Source of the DNA: Dickeya lacustris
Lineage (GTDB): Bacteria; Pseudomonadota; Gammaproteobacteria; Enterobacterales; Enterobacteriaceae
Assembly (NCBI RefSeq): GCF_029635795.1
Contig: NZ_CP114280.1
Coordinates: forward strand, 2,666,001-2,730,000
Length of the DNA: 64,000 nucleotides
Direction of reading: 5' to 3'
The position numbers were made by a program, and so were the translations under genes. Shown piece by piece: positions 18,634-27,779 of this stretch. Numbering within the stretch: the first letter of the stretch is position 1; every line of letters begins with the position of its first letter. The notes beneath the pieces are model-generated. The model ran no database searches, was not told the DNA's origin, and saw nothing but the letters and a program-made list of their open reading frames with translations.

Positions 18634-19796
18634 ACTCATTTTCTCAGCTTTGCTTGAGGTCTCTTGATATTTCTCAAGCATCTCCTTTTCTTGAAATGGC
18701 GTGGGATAGAATAAAAAGAGAACATCCAGACTCTGTCCTTATTCTTCAAGATCAATCAAGGGGCGAAAGCCCCTGTGGAAAAAGATCAATTGATAGTATT
18801 CTTAAAGTTAATGAGCAGAACGATGCTGATTTTCATAGCATCTTGTCATGGTCTATTCCTAATGAACGTACGATAGAAGATATAACGCTATTTCCTAAAA
18901 TAAAATCTATCCCGGGCCCTCTTAATTCTGTATATAAACTTTCAGATAAACGAGCCACTAAGATATTATTTGAGCAATTTTTACTTCCTACGCCTAAATG
19001 GGAAGTTCTTGATCGTGAATTTACAAGGGGAGAATTATTAAGAAATGAGGTGAAGGAAAAGATAGAGTGTAATCTTCTAAATCACATTCCTTTCCCTATT
19101 GTCATTAAACCTCTCTGGGATTGTATGGGGCATGGCGTTGAAATTATTAATAATTTAAATGAACTGGTTGAAGTGCTATCTTTAAATAATAAAAGAACAA
19201 TTCTCGCTGAATCGTTCATAGATGGTGATCTTGGCTGTGTTGAAATAATAGGTGTGCCTGGATGTTATTTTTTTCAGCCACCTTGTCTCACAGGAAAGAG
19301 CCGGGATGGCGTTCGCTCTAACTTTGATACTGTTAGAATATGTCATCCCAATTTTTTCAGTAGGCAATTAAGCGCTTCTATTAAAGAAAAAATTGTTAAT
19401 GTTCTTGAGTGCTTAGATTTTTCAGGTGCTTGTTGTGTCGATTTTATTACTACTAAGGATGATATTTACTTTTTAGAGATAAATCCGCGTATCAGTGGTA
19501 TTAGTTGCCTTAGTTCTGCTGCAAGTGGGGTTAACTCATTTGAGGCTACTTATTTAATTTCTTCTAATCAATGGGGTGGGCATATATTTGAAAATAGAAA
19601 AAGTAATTTTTCTGCTATTCAGATAGGAGGTACTCATGTCGAAAAATATATATCGCTATTGGAGTCAAATAACGATCTGAAAATTGTCAGAAATAATATT
19701 ATCTCTGTTGATGGTAATGAATCACGTAATGTAATAGTTTCGGGTGCTTCTGTATCTATTGATGATTTTTTAAAGTTTGCAGATTTAACACCTTAA
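18630..19796 (+). CDS. Second ATP-grasp ligase
   Basis: A 388-residue ATP-grasp protein distinct from the preceding one. Seen are the central nucleotide-binding segment PFPIVIKPLWDCMGHGVEI (about residues 153-172), the lid-side acidic segment AESFIDGDLGCVEI and the Mg-binding motif FLEINPRISGIS near residue 290. It overlaps the previous gene by the four bases ATGA, so translation is coupled. Two different ATP-grasp enzymes suggest two amide bonds, for example joining a base or amino sugar to amino acids. Substrate unknown. Last gene of the island; the right 24-bp repeat starts 41 bases after its stop. Confidence 0.78.
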   Translation: MNSFSQLCLRSLDISQASPFLEMAWDRIKREHPDSVLILQDQSRGESPCGKRSIDSILKVNEQNDADFHSILSWSIPNERTIEDITLFPKIKSIPGPLNSVYKLSDKRATKILFEQFLLPTPKWEVLDREFTRGELLRNEVKEKIECNLLNHIPFPIVIKPLWDCMGHGVEIINNLNELVEVLSLNNKRTILAESFIDGDLGCVEIIGVPGCYFFQPPCLTGKSRDGVRSNFDTVRICHPNFFSRQLSASIKEKIVNVLECLDFSGACCVDFITTKDDIYFLEINPRISGISCLSSAASGVNSFEATYLISSNQWGGHIFENRKSNFSAIQIGGTHVEKYISLLESNNDLKIVRNNIISVDGNESRNVIVSGASVSIDDFLKFADLTP

Positions 19797-19837
19797 CTTT
19801 GCAATCAATATATTTAATTTCTGAGTTAGAAAACAGA

Positions 19838-19861
19838 CAACCTGCGCCAAGACTGCAAGCC
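19838..19861. repeat. Right 24-bp direct repeat bounding the AT-rich island
   Basis: Identical to 13238-13261. It ends 6 bases before the yiaC stop codon (reading from the left), and base composition returns to GC-rich immediately after it. Confidence 0.85.
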
Positions 19862-19867
19862 GTTGCG

Positions 19868-20320
19868 TTAGCGCGCAGGGAAAAGCAGGTTGCTATCCTG
19901 CCAGTGCATCATCAGTAAGCAAGCCTGAGTGTCGGCCTGTTGGCTCTCCTGTACCGTCATAAAACCGTGTTTGCGGTAAAAGGCGCAGGCGCGATGGTTT
20001 TGCTGGTAAACCTCCAGGCTCAGTACCGGAAAACGCTGTTGAACATGGGCCATCAGCGCTGCCCCGGCACCGTGGCCATACAGCGAGTGGTGGACAAACA
20101 GCGCCCCGATAAAACGTTGATCCATCACGCTGATAAACCCGCCGATGCCCTGCTGAGTTTCATATACCCAGGTTTGCGCGCGCGGCAAATAGTGGTTGCG
20201 CACCAGTTCCTCGCTCTCTTGCCAGTAACCGGGGGCGATAAACGGGTGCGCGCGCGTGGTGCTCTCCAGCCACAGTGGCACCAGCGTGTCGAGGTCTTCG
20301 GTGTGATAGGCGCGGATCAT
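19868..20320 (-). CDS. yiaC: GNAT-family N-acetyltransferase YiaC
   Basis: A 150-residue GNAT acetyltransferase aligning with E. coli YiaC, a protein lysine acetyltransferase (LWLESTTRAHPFI, MDQRFIGALFV, LSLEVYQQNHRACAFYRKHGF). Acetyl-CoA-binding residues lie in HHSLYGHGAGAALM. The ATG at 20320 overlaps the tag stop as ATGA, so I prefer it to the ATG six codons upstream inside tag. Tag-yiaC adjacency matches E. coli. The island's right repeat begins 6 bases beyond the stop. Confidence 0.85.
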   Translation of the reverse strand: MIRAYHTEDLDTLVPLWLESTTRAHPFIAPGYWQESEELVRNHYLPRAQTWVYETQQGIGGFISVMDQRFIGALFVHHSLYGHGAGAALMAHVQQRFPVLSLEVYQQNHRACAFYRKHGFMTVQESQQADTQACLLMMHWQDSNLLFPAR

Positions 20321-20877
20321 GCGGTTTCGGCATGGCAAAAGCAGGTGGTGACATGGTCGTTAACCAGCCCGGCGGCCTGCATAAACGCATAACAGATGGT
20401 CGAGCCGATGAAGGTGAAACCGCGCTTTTTCAGCGCTTTTGACATCGCATCAGACACGGCGGTTTTTGCTGGCACCTCCGCAAGCGTGGCCGGGTGGTTC
20501 ACCTGCGGCTGGCCCTGCACAAACGACCAGATAAAGGTGACAAAATCCTCACCTTGCTGCTGCATCGCCAGCAGAGCGCGGGCGTTACGAATAATCGCCG
20601 TTATCTTTCCTCGATGGCGAATGATACCGGCGTCGTGCACCAGACGGTCGATATCCGCTTCGGTCATGGCGGCGACGCGCTGAGGGTCAAAGTCGTGAAA
20701 GCAGTGACGGTAGTGCTGGCGTTTTTTCAGCACCGTTAGCCAGGATAATCCGGCCTGTTGCCCTTCCAGGCACAGGAGTTCGAACAGCGCCCGCCCATCG
20801 GTACAGGGTTTGCCCCACTCGTGGTCATGATAGTCAAGGTAAAGGGCATCCTGCGTTACCCAGCCACAGCGTGTCAT
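20317..20877 (-). CDS. tag: DNA-3-methyladenine glycosylase I
   Basis: Base-excision repair glycosylase removing 3-methyladenine from alkylated DNA. The 186 residues match E. coli Tag (187): MTRCGWVTQDALYLDYHDHEWG at the start, CLEGQQAGLSW, and the C-terminal zinc ligands (Cys and His in the N-terminal and HVTTCFCH regions). The open frame extends 30 codons upstream through a tandem repeat, but homology and a GGGAGG site fix the start at 20877. Confidence 0.95.
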   Translation of the reverse strand: MTRCGWVTQDALYLDYHDHEWGKPCTDGRALFELLCLEGQQAGLSWLTVLKKRQHYRHCFHDFDPQRVAAMTEADIDRLVHDAGIIRHRGKITAIIRNARALLAMQQQGEDFVTFIWSFVQGQPQVNHPATLAEVPAKTAVSDAMSKALKKRGFTFIGSTICYAFMQAAGLVNDHVTTCFCHAETA

Positions 20878-20919
20878 GGTTCCTCCCGTGACGACAGCAT
20901 GATTGTTATCTAACAACAT

Positions 20920-20943
20920 TGTTGATATTGATGTTGATATTGA
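20920..20943. repeat. 12-bp direct repeat x2 upstream of tag
   Basis: Two perfect adjacent copies of TGTTGATATTGA, with a third partial TGA next to them, in the promoter region of tag. Possible slippage product or regulatory repeat. Confidence 0.6.
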
Positions 20944-21102
20944 TGAAGACAAGCGATATTGACGCACGCGGTGGTTGCGACAGCGCCATCGGCGGGGAAA
21001 TCATCCCCCCGGATGGCCTGTGATGCAACTGGCGATGGCACAAGCCTGCGCGTTCACGCTGATTGAAATAAAAAATAGAGATAACTGACAGGGGATTAGC
21101 AC

Positions 21103-21909
21103 ATGGGGATGGAGTGGGTTCTGGCTTATCTGGCGTTGGGCGCTGTGGTGGGGTTTATGGCCGGGTTATTGGGCATTGGCGGCGGTGGCATTATGGTGCC
21201 GGTGCTGACGGCGCTGTTTGCCGCGCAGGGCGTGGAAAAGGCGCATCTGGTGCATTTGGCGCTCGGCACCTCGATGGCGGCGATAGTGATGACGGCGGTT
21301 TCCAGCCTGCGCACCCACCATCAACATCAGGCGGTGCTGTGGCCGGTGGTCTGGCGTATCACCCCGGCGATTCTGGTCGGTACGTTTATCGCCACCTGGC
21401 TTGCCGCCCTGCTGCCGACCCGGGCGCTGGCGATTTTCTTTTCCTGCTTTATGGCCTACGTCTCGCTGCAAATGGTGCTGAACATTAAACCGAAGCCGAA
21501 CCGCCAGTTACCGGGCGTGGCCGGGCTGTCGCTGGCCGGGTTGACCATTGGCAGTATTTCGGCGCTGGTGGCGATTGGCGGCGGCTCGCTCACCGTGCCG
21601 TTTTTGAGCTGGTGTAACGTGCGCATTCAGCAGGCGATTGGCACCTCGGCGGCGGTCGGCTTGCCGATCGCACTCGCTGGTGCGCTGGGCTATATGATGA
21701 ATGGCTGGTCGGCGAGCGGGCTGCCTGCGTTTAGTCTCGGTTATGTGTCGCTGCCTGCGGTGGTGCTGATTTCCGGCGTCAGCTTTTTTACTGCGCCGGT
21801 GGGCGCGCGGCTGGCGCATCGTCTGCCGGTTGCCACGCTGAAAAAAGCCTTTGCCGGGCTGTTGTTGCTGTTAAGCCTGAAAATGCTGCAAACCGTGTTC
21901 GCCGAGTAA
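21103..21909 (+). CDS. TauE/SafE family permease (sulfite/organosulfonate exporter-like)
   Basis: A 268-residue inner-membrane protein with about eight transmembrane helices and the duplicated TauE motif: LLGIGGGGIMVPVL near residue 23 and SALVAIGGGSLTVPFLSW near residue 150. Members move sulfite, sulfoacetate or related anions; no neighbour here indicates which. AGGGG precedes the ATG; a second ATG two codons on is an alternative. It is followed by glyQ on the same strand after 112 bases but probably has its own transcript. Confidence 0.86.
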   Translation: MGMEWVLAYLALGAVVGFMAGLLGIGGGGIMVPVLTALFAAQGVEKAHLVHLALGTSMAAIVMTAVSSLRTHHQHQAVLWPVVWRITPAILVGTFIATWLAALLPTRALAIFFSCFMAYVSLQMVLNIKPKPNRQLPGVAGLSLAGLTIGSISALVAIGGGSLTVPFLSWCNVRIQQAIGTSAAVGLPIALAGALGYMMNGWSASGLPAFSLGYVSLPAVVLISGVSFFTAPVGARLAHRLPVATLKKAFAGLLLLLSLKMLQTVFAE

Positions 21910-22021
21910 TCATCCGCCGGGCGGCTGAAGTTGTTGCCGCATTCTGGCTGTATATCTTGCACTCAGAGGGTATACTGACGCCCTCATTGTAAAAACCACT
22001 TGTATCGCGTGCGAATCCAAC

Positions 22022-22936
22022 ATGCAAAAGTTTGATACCAAGACCTTTCAGGGACTGATCCTGACGTTACAGGATTACTGGGCGCGTCAGGGCTGCACCA
22101 TCGTCCAACCGCTGGATATGGAAGTCGGTGCTGGCACCTCTCACCCTATGACGTGCCTGCGCGCGCTCGGCCCGGAGCCGATTGCCGCCGCTTACGTTCA
22201 GCCGTCACGCCGTCCGACCGATGGCCGCTACGGTGAAAACCCCAACCGCCTGCAACACTATTACCAGTTTCAGGTGATCATCAAGCCGTCGCCGGACAAC
22301 ATTCAGGAGCTGTACCTCGGCTCATTAAAAGAACTGGGCATGGACCCGACCATTCACGACATTCGTTTCGTGGAAGATAACTGGGAAAACCCGACGCTGG
22401 GTGCCTGGGGTCTGGGCTGGGAAGTGTGGCTGAACGGCATGGAAGTCACCCAGTTCACCTACTTCCAGCAGGTCGGGGGTCTGGAATGTAAACCGGTGAC
22501 GGGCGAGATAACCTACGGCCTGGAACGTCTGGCGATGTACATTCAGGGCGTGGATAGCGTTTACGACCTGGTATGGAGCGACGGCCCGCTGGGTAAAACC
22601 ACCTACGGCGACGTGTTCCATCAAAACGAAGTGGAGCAGTCCACCTACAACTTCGAATACGCTGACGTGGATTTCCTGTTCACCTGCTTTGAGCAGTATG
22701 AAAAAGAAGCCCAGCAGTTGCTGGCGCTGGAAAAACCGCTGCCGCTGCCTGCCTACGAGCGCATTCTGAAAGCCGCCCACAGCTTTAACCTGCTGGATGC
22801 GCGCAAAGCCATTTCCGTAACCGAACGTCAGCGCTACATCCTGCGGATACGTACCCTGACCAAAGCGGTGGCGGAAGCCTACTATGCCTCCCGCGAGGCG
22901 CTGGGCTTCCCGATGTGCAACCGTAAACAGAGCTGA
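22022..22936 (+). CDS. glyQ: Glycyl-tRNA synthetase alpha subunit
   Basis: Catalytic alpha chain of the bacterial alpha2-beta2 glycyl-tRNA synthetase. The 304 residues are nearly identical to E. coli GlyQ (303) from [13 protein letters not shown] to ALGFPMCN, including the class II motifs around [13 protein letters not shown] and [22 protein letters not shown]. It is followed by glyS after 9 bases, the conserved operon. Confidence 0.98.
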   Translation: MQKFDTKTFQGLILTLQDYWARQGCTIVQPLDMEVGAGTSHPMTCLRALGPEPIAAAYVQPSRRPTDGRYGENPNRLQHYYQFQVIIKPSPDNIQELYLGSLKELGMDPTIHDIRFVEDNWENPTLGAWGLGWEVWLNGMEVTQFTYFQQVGGLECKPVTGEITYGLERLAMYIQGVDSVYDLVWSDGPLGKTTYGDVFHQNEVEQSTYNFEYADVDFLFTCFEQYEKEAQQLLALEKPLPLPAYERILKAAHSFNLLDARKAISVTERQRYILRIRTLTKAVAEAYYASREALGFPMCNRKQS

Positions 22937-22945
22937 GAGGCCGCG

Positions 22946-25015
22946 ATGACAGACAAAACATTTTTGGTGGAAATCGGCACCGAAGAGCTGCCGCCGAAGG
23001 CTTTGCGTACCCTGGCACAGGCGTTTGCCGCCAACTTTACCGCTGAACTGGACGCCGCCGGGCTCGGTTATCAGTCGGTCAACTGGTTCGCCGCGCCGCG
23101 CCGTCTGGCGCTGAAAGTGGCCGGTTTAAGTGCCTCCCAGCCGGACAGAGAAGTAGAAAAACGCGGCCCGGCCATCGCGCAGGCGTTTGATGCCGAAGGC
23201 AACGCGACCAAAGCGGCCGAAGGCTGGGCGCGCGGTTGCGGCATCACCGTCGCGCAGGCTGAACGCCTGACCACCGACAAAGGCGAATGGCTGCTGTTCC
23301 GTGCGCAGGTGAAAGGCGAAGCGGCGCAAACGCTGCTGCCGGGCATGGTCAGCACCGCGCTGGCGAAGCTGCCTATCCCGAAACTGATGCGCTGGGGCGA
23401 CAAAGAGACCCAGTTTGTGCGCCCGGTACACACCGTGACGCTGCTGCTGGGCGATGAACTGATCCCCGGCACCGTGCTGGGCATTGATTCCGCCCGCGTG
23501 ATTCGTGGCCACCGCTTTATGGGCGAGCCGGAATTCACCATCGATAACGCCGACCAGTACCCGCAGATTCTGCTGGAGCGCGGCAAGGTGCTCGCTGATT
23601 ACGAGGCGCGTAAAGCCAAAATCAAAGCCGATGCCGAAGACGCGGCGCGCAAGATTGGCGGCAATGCCGATTTGAGCGACAGCCTGCTGGAAGAAGTCAC
23701 CTCGCTGGTGGAATGGCCGGTGGTGCTGACGGCAAAATTCGAAGAGAAATTCCTGGCTGTACCGGCGCAAGCGCTGGTGTACACCATGAAAGGCGACCAG
23801 AAATACTTCCCGGTTTACGACAACAGCGGCAAGCTGCTGCCGAACTTCATCTTTGTTGCCAACATCGAGTCGAAAGACCCGCAGCAGATTATCTCCGGCA
23901 ACGAAAAGGTCGTGCGCCCGCGTCTGGCGGATGCCGAATTCTTTTTCAATACCGACCGCAAAAAACGCCTGGAAGATCATCTGCCGCGTCTGGAAACCGT
24001 GCTGTTCCAGCAACAGCTCGGCACGCTGCGCAATAAAACCGACCGTATCGCGGCACTGACCGGCTGGGTCGCCGGGCAGATAGGCGCTGATGTCAATCAC
24101 GCCAAACGCGCGGGCCTGCTCTCCAAGTGTGACCTGATGACCAACATGGTGTTTGAATTCACCGACACCCAGGGTGTGATGGGGATGCACTACGCCCGTC
24201 ACGACGGCGAAGCCGAAGACGTGGCCATTGCGCTAAACGAGCAGTATCAGCCGCGTTTTGCCGGTGATGAACTGCCGTCTTCACCGGTGGCTTGTGCGCT
24301 GGCGATCGCCGACAAGATGGACACGCTGGCGGGGATTTTCGGCATCGGCCAGCACCCGAAAGGCGATAAAGACCCGTTCGCGCTGCGCCGTGCCGCGCTC
24401 GGCGTACTGCGCATTATCGTGGAAAAACGCCTGCCGCTGGACTTGCAAACCCTGACCGAAGAAGCGGTACGTTTGTACGGCGACAAGCTGACGAACGCCA
24501 ATGTGGTAGACGATGTGATTGAATTCATGCTGGGCCGCTTCCGCGCCTGGTATCAGGAAGAAGGTCACAGCGTGGATACCATTCAGGCGGTGCTGGCGCG
24601 TCGTCCGACCCGCCCGGCGGATTTCGATGCCCGCGTGAAAGCAGTCAGCCATTTCCGCACGCTGGAACAAGCCGCTGCGCTGGCGGCCGCCAACAAGCGC
24701 GTCTCCAATATTCTGGCCAAATCCACCGAAACGCTGAACGACAGCGTGCAGGCGGCGTTGCTCAAAGAGAACGAGGAGATCCAACTGGCGACCTACGTCA
24801 CTGCGCTCACCAGCAAGCTGGCACCGTGGTTTGCCGAAGGCCGTTATCAGGAAGCGCTGGGTGAACTGGCGCAACTGCGCGAGCCGGTAGACAACTTCTT
24901 CGATAAGGTGATGGTTAACGCCGATGATGAACCGGTGCGCATCAACCGTCTGACGCTGCTCAACGAACTGCGCAACCTGTTCCTGAAAGTGGCGGATATT
25001 TCGGTGTTGCAGTAA
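22946..25015 (+). CDS. glyS: Glycyl-tRNA synthetase beta subunit
   Basis: The tRNA-binding beta chain, 689 residues, the same length as E. coli GlyS. The start ([18 protein letters not shown]), the HD-like region around [23 protein letters not shown] and the C-terminal anticodon-binding end ([22 protein letters not shown]) are all conserved. GAGAGG precedes the ATG. An intrinsic terminator follows 112 bases downstream. Confidence 0.98.
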   Translation: MTDKTFLVEIGTEELPPKALRTLAQAFAANFTAELDAAGLGYQSVNWFAAPRRLALKVAGLSASQPDREVEKRGPAIAQAFDAEGNATKAAEGWARGCGITVAQAERLTTDKGEWLLFRAQVKGEAAQTLLPGMVSTALAKLPIPKLMRWGDKETQFVRPVHTVTLLLGDELIPGTVLGIDSARVIRGHRFMGEPEFTIDNADQYPQILLERGKVLADYEARKAKIKADAEDAARKIGGNADLSDSLLEEVTSLVEWPVVLTAKFEEKFLAVPAQALVYTMKGDQKYFPVYDNSGKLLPNFIFVANIESKDPQQIISGNEKVVRPRLADAEFFFNTDRKKRLEDHLPRLETVLFQQQLGTLRNKTDRIAALTGWVAGQIGADVNHAKRAGLLSKCDLMTNMVFEFTDTQGVMGMHYARHDGEAEDVAIALNEQYQPRFAGDELPSSPVACALAIADKMDTLAGIFGIGQHPKGDKDPFALRRAALGVLRIIVEKRLPLDLQTLTEEAVRLYGDKLTNANVVDDVIEFMLGRFRAWYQEEGHSVDTIQAVLARRPTRPADFDARVKAVSHFRTLEQAAALAAANKRVSNILAKSTETLNDSVQAALLKENEEIQLATYVTALTSKLAPWFAEGRYQEALGELAQLREPVDNFFDKVMVNADDEPVRINRLTLLNELRNLFLKVADISVLQ

Positions 25016-25061
25016 TCCTCCGGTCAGCCGGGTGGTATTGCGCCGCCCGGTGCCGATGACG

Positions 25062-25085
25062 GTGATTGTGACTGTGATTGTGACT
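25062..25085. repeat. 12-bp direct repeat x2 after glyS
   Basis: Two perfect tandem copies of GTGATTGTGACT in the glyS 3' untranslated region, set in a longer GTGA/TGAC-rich stretch (about 25055-25105). Non-coding. Confidence 0.6.
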
Positions 25086-25126
25086 GTAACGGTGATGATG
25101 ACATTGCGATGTTAAGCATCACACTG

Positions 25127-25149
25127 ACGGGGCTGCGGCCCCGTTTTTT
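25127..25149 (+). terminator. Rho-independent terminator of glyQS
   Basis: A 7-bp perfect GC-rich stem ACGGGGC / GCCCCGT with TGCG loop, followed directly by six T. It overlaps the stop end of the convergent AEC transporter gene. Confidence 0.88.
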
Positions 25150-26032
25150 ATGCAAGCTGGCGCAGCCACAGCACCACTGCCGCATACACCCCGATGGCGA
25201 CAATACTCAGGCACGTGCCGCAGGCAATCAGGCTGGCGGAGCGGCCGCTTTTTAAGTAATGCGTTTCCAGCACGATGATGTTTGCCGCCGGTGGCAGTAA
25301 GCACAGCAGATAGAGCGTCGGCATATTCTCCATCACCAGGCTGATGCCAAGAGGCTTGCAGAGCGCAATCAAGGCGCTGACCAGCATGAAAACCACACCG
25401 GCCCGGCAGGCAAAAGGCCACAGCGCCCGGCGAAAATCGGCGGCGCGAATTGTGGTGGCAGATAGCCAGATGCCCAAAATCGCCATACCGAGAAAGCTCA
25501 TCAGAAATTTCAGCACGTCGTAGGCCGGTTTGCCGTACACCTCAAGCTGGGGGGCCAGTGGCATCGCCGCTAACCCGACGGCCAGCGCCCACACTGGCGG
25601 AGCCTGAAGTGTCTGGCGTACCCGGGTTTGCCAGCGTTGGCCTTGCGCCATCAACCCCACGCCAACCGAATTACCAAACAGCGAGCTGCCGACATACGCG
25701 GCAATGATAACCATCGCCGCGCCGTCGCCAAACAGTGACCCGGCTACCGGCAAGCCCAGCCAGCCAATATTCAGGTAGCAAAAACAGAGGTTTTGCACCG
25801 GGTCGCGGGTCTGGAGACGGCTGACCAGCAACATCACCCCCATCATGATTATCATGCCCAGCATAATCACGAACACCCCGGCGCGGTGGGTGGCAATATT
25901 AAAAATGATCACCAGCGGAATAACGATTTTTGTCAGCAACGCCGATGCGCGCCCTTTAATATCAAGCGGCGTATGCCCGGCAAGAAACCCTATCAGCAGA
26001 TAAAGCAGCGGAGAGAAAATGGCTATCGACAT
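25148..26032 (-). CDS. AEC-family (auxin efflux carrier) transporter
   Basis: A 294-residue integral membrane protein with about ten helices in two halves, the pattern of the AEC/malonate carrier family. Typical segments are FSPLLYLLIGFLAGH at the N-terminus and LNIGWLGLPVAGSLFG in the middle. Members move carboxylates or amino-acid-like anions; the substrate here is unknown. GGAG precedes the ATG. Convergent with glyS. Confidence 0.78.
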   Translation of the reverse strand: MSIAIFSPLLYLLIGFLAGHTPLDIKGRASALLTKIVIPLVIIFNIATHRAGVFVIMLGMIIMMGVMLLVSRLQTRDPVQNLCFCYLNIGWLGLPVAGSLFGDGAAMVIIAAYVGSSLFGNSVGVGLMAQGQRWQTRVRQTLQAPPVWALAVGLAAMPLAPQLEVYGKPAYDVLKFLMSFLGMAILGIWLSATTIRAADFRRALWPFACRAGVVFMLVSALIALCKPLGISLVMENMPTLYLLCLLPPAANIIVLETHYLKSGRSASLIACGTCLSIVAIGVYAAVVLWLRQLA

Positions 26033-26123
26033 GGGGAGGCTCCGTGGGTGGGGCGCACCGCCGCCCGTGACTGGCGGTGTAATCCTGGTGGTGTGATGTT
26101 GTCGGTATAATAACAGCGCGGCG

Positions 26124-27011
26124 TCAGGTTGCTGCCTTCAGCCAGCCTGTCAGCACGCTCTTTTCTTTTAAAAACAGGCTCAAGTCCGGGTGGCTGCGCA
26201 TGTGTTCATGGTTCGGCTGTTGGGCATGGCATTCAATGCAGAGCGCTTGCAGGTTGCTGTGCTGATTCTCGTTTTTCTGCCCATTACGGTGGTGGACATG
26301 CAAAAAGCGCCGCAGCCGCGTTGCGCTGAGGTCGGCATGACAGGCTTCACAGTGCCAGTTTTTCGCCTCCCGAAATTGGCTCGATATCAGATGAAAATCT
26401 GATGAATAGGTATTGGTTGGTGCGTCTTTATCGGTATATTGAGGTCTGTATGTAGTAGCCGAGTTGGGATATTTTTCAAAGAATTCTTTTAAATCAAAAT
26501 GCTCAAAAATATGATTCTTTTCCTGGTAAGACTTTGACGCATATCCTTTCCAGTTGAGTGTATTAAGACAAAGTTTACAAACATCCAGTCTTGCCTCCTC
26601 TGCGTTCCATTCCTTTCCTGATGAATTCGCGCGTTTTATGGTAAAAATACCATCGCTTCTTGTGGCGACAACATATCGATTACTGTGGTTCTTTTGCCAC
26701 ATTTCTTGCAGCTTACTGCAATTGGCTAAATGATATTTAGGCAGGCTGACTCTGTCACCGTATGATGCAATGTCCCGAATATGCAGAATGACTTTTTTAT
26801 TGTGATAATCGATGGTGCCGTTTTTATTAAAAATAATATCGTCTATGGTGACATCCATACCGACGGTGGCAAGAATTTCATCAATATCGAGTTTTTTTAT
26901 TTTCAACTCAGCGATAGGTGGCACCAGCTCTGCCTGCATAGCAGAGCGTAGTTGATTAAAATTATCCACCAGCAAAAAATCGGTCAGGCCGGAAATCAGA
27001 AACTGGCTCAT
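26124..27011 (-). CDS. zorE: HNH endonuclease, Zorya type II effector ZorE
   Basis: A 295-residue protein with a C-terminal HNH nuclease: CEACHADL and CIECHAQQ provide the zinc cysteines and LHVHHRNGQKNENQHSNLQALC the catalytic His pair and Asn (about residues 222-270). The N-terminal 200 residues carry no motif I know. It is the last gene of a three-gene operon, 2 bases after the MotB-like gene; MotA-like + MotB-like + HNH protein is the definition of Zorya type II. ZorE is the nuclease thought to degrade or nick invading phage DNA once ZorAB signals. More AT-rich than neighbouring backbone genes. Confidence 0.85.
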   Translation of the reverse strand: MSQFLISGLTDFLLVDNFNQLRSAMQAELVPPIAELKIKKLDIDEILATVGMDVTIDDIIFNKNGTIDYHNKKVILHIRDIASYGDRVSLPKYHLANCSKLQEMWQKNHSNRYVVATRSDGIFTIKRANSSGKEWNAEEARLDVCKLCLNTLNWKGYASKSYQEKNHIFEHFDLKEFFEKYPNSATTYRPQYTDKDAPTNTYSSDFHLISSQFREAKNWHCEACHADLSATRLRRFLHVHHRNGQKNENQHSNLQALCIECHAQQPNHEHMRSHPDLSLFLKEKSVLTGWLKAAT

Positions 27012-27013
27012 CG

Positions 27014-27775
27014 TTATTTCCCGCCTTTTTCCACGATATTTTTTTCTACAATGTTTTTTTCTACGATATTAGCAACCTGGCGCTCAACATTGGTTCTGAC
27101 CCGAAATTCCACCCGCTGGGAACGGGCCTGATCTTCCGTTTGGTCGGGGGAGGTAATCACTTTTCCGTCGGCATCCACCGGGCGGGCGGAAGAAAAACCG
27201 ATGGCGCGCACATGGGTTTTAAACCAGCTAAAAGAAGGCTTCGACTGGGAAACCACTGGCATATTCATAATATATTCCAGCGTTGAACGGGTACGGGACT
27301 GGGATAATTCCATATTATGAAAATAGGCGTCTTTATCGTTTACGCCGGTGCGCCACACCGTTGAAGTATGGCCTTCAATGCGAATCTCTTCGATATTTTC
27401 GATGTATTTCGGGTCGGTCATTATTTTCAGGTAGCGCGGAATAAATTCATCAAGAATGGTTTTAAATTCAGGCTTCAGTTCCGCCGAGCTGGTGGTAAAC
27501 AGAATATTCGGTTCCTGAAATCGCACGGTGAGATCCTGGTCAATGGTGGCATGCCAGCGTTTTAAATCATCTTTAAACTCATGCTGCAACGCTTGCCCTA
27601 ACCCCTGTAGCGTATTTTTATACACCGACGGGATTTTCACCATGTCTTGAACTTTTATCATGTAGATCAGCGAGATGAGCAGGAAAATCATCATCAGTGA
27701 TGTCATTAAATCGCTCAGGCTTATCCAGAAATCTTCTTTGGTCTGTTTTGGTCGAGCTAACAGGGGGTTGGCCAT
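27014..27775 (-). CDS. zorB: ZorB, MotB/OmpA-like subunit of the Zorya motor
   Basis: A 253-residue inner-membrane protein with one N-terminal helix (about residues 17-40) that carries the MotB-type proton-binding aspartate (Asp22 in SLSDLMTS), then a periplasmic OmpA-like peptidoglycan-binding domain (IRIEGHTSTVWR, then SQSRTRSTLEYI and the Arg-rich QARSQRVEFRVR). In Zorya it forms a proton-driven motor with ZorA. The C-terminus has three tandem NIVEK units. The start lies 4 bases after the zorA stop. Confidence 0.87.
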   Translation of the reverse strand: MANPLLARPKQTKEDFWISLSDLMTSLMMIFLLISLIYMIKVQDMVKIPSVYKNTLQGLGQALQHEFKDDLKRWHATIDQDLTVRFQEPNILFTTSSAELKPEFKTILDEFIPRYLKIMTDPKYIENIEEIRIEGHTSTVWRTGVNDKDAYFHNMELSQSRTRSTLEYIMNMPVVSQSKPSFSWFKTHVRAIGFSSARPVDADGKVITSPDQTEDQARSQRVEFRVRTNVERQVANIVEKNIVEKNIVEKGGK

Positions 27776-27779
27776 CGTT

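Larger units (their letters stand above)
13238..19861. mobile_element. AT-rich genomic island with candidate antimetabolite gene cluster
   Basis: The region lies between two perfect 24-bp direct repeats whose starts are exactly 6,600 bases apart. Inside, six genes (LysR regulator, DNPH1-like hydrolase, thymidylate-synthase-like enzyme, MFS exporter, two ATP-grasp ligases) have much lower GC and different codon use than the flanks. The flanking genes ghrB and yiaC-tag belong to a neighbourhood also seen in E. coli, so the island interrupts a conserved order. No integrase, transposase or tRNA is visible, so how it was inserted is unknown. Confidence 0.75.

Noticed and set aside
13238..19861. 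tRNA-associated integrative element
   Set aside because: The 24-bp repeat is not the end of a tRNA gene and no integrase or recombination gene is present.
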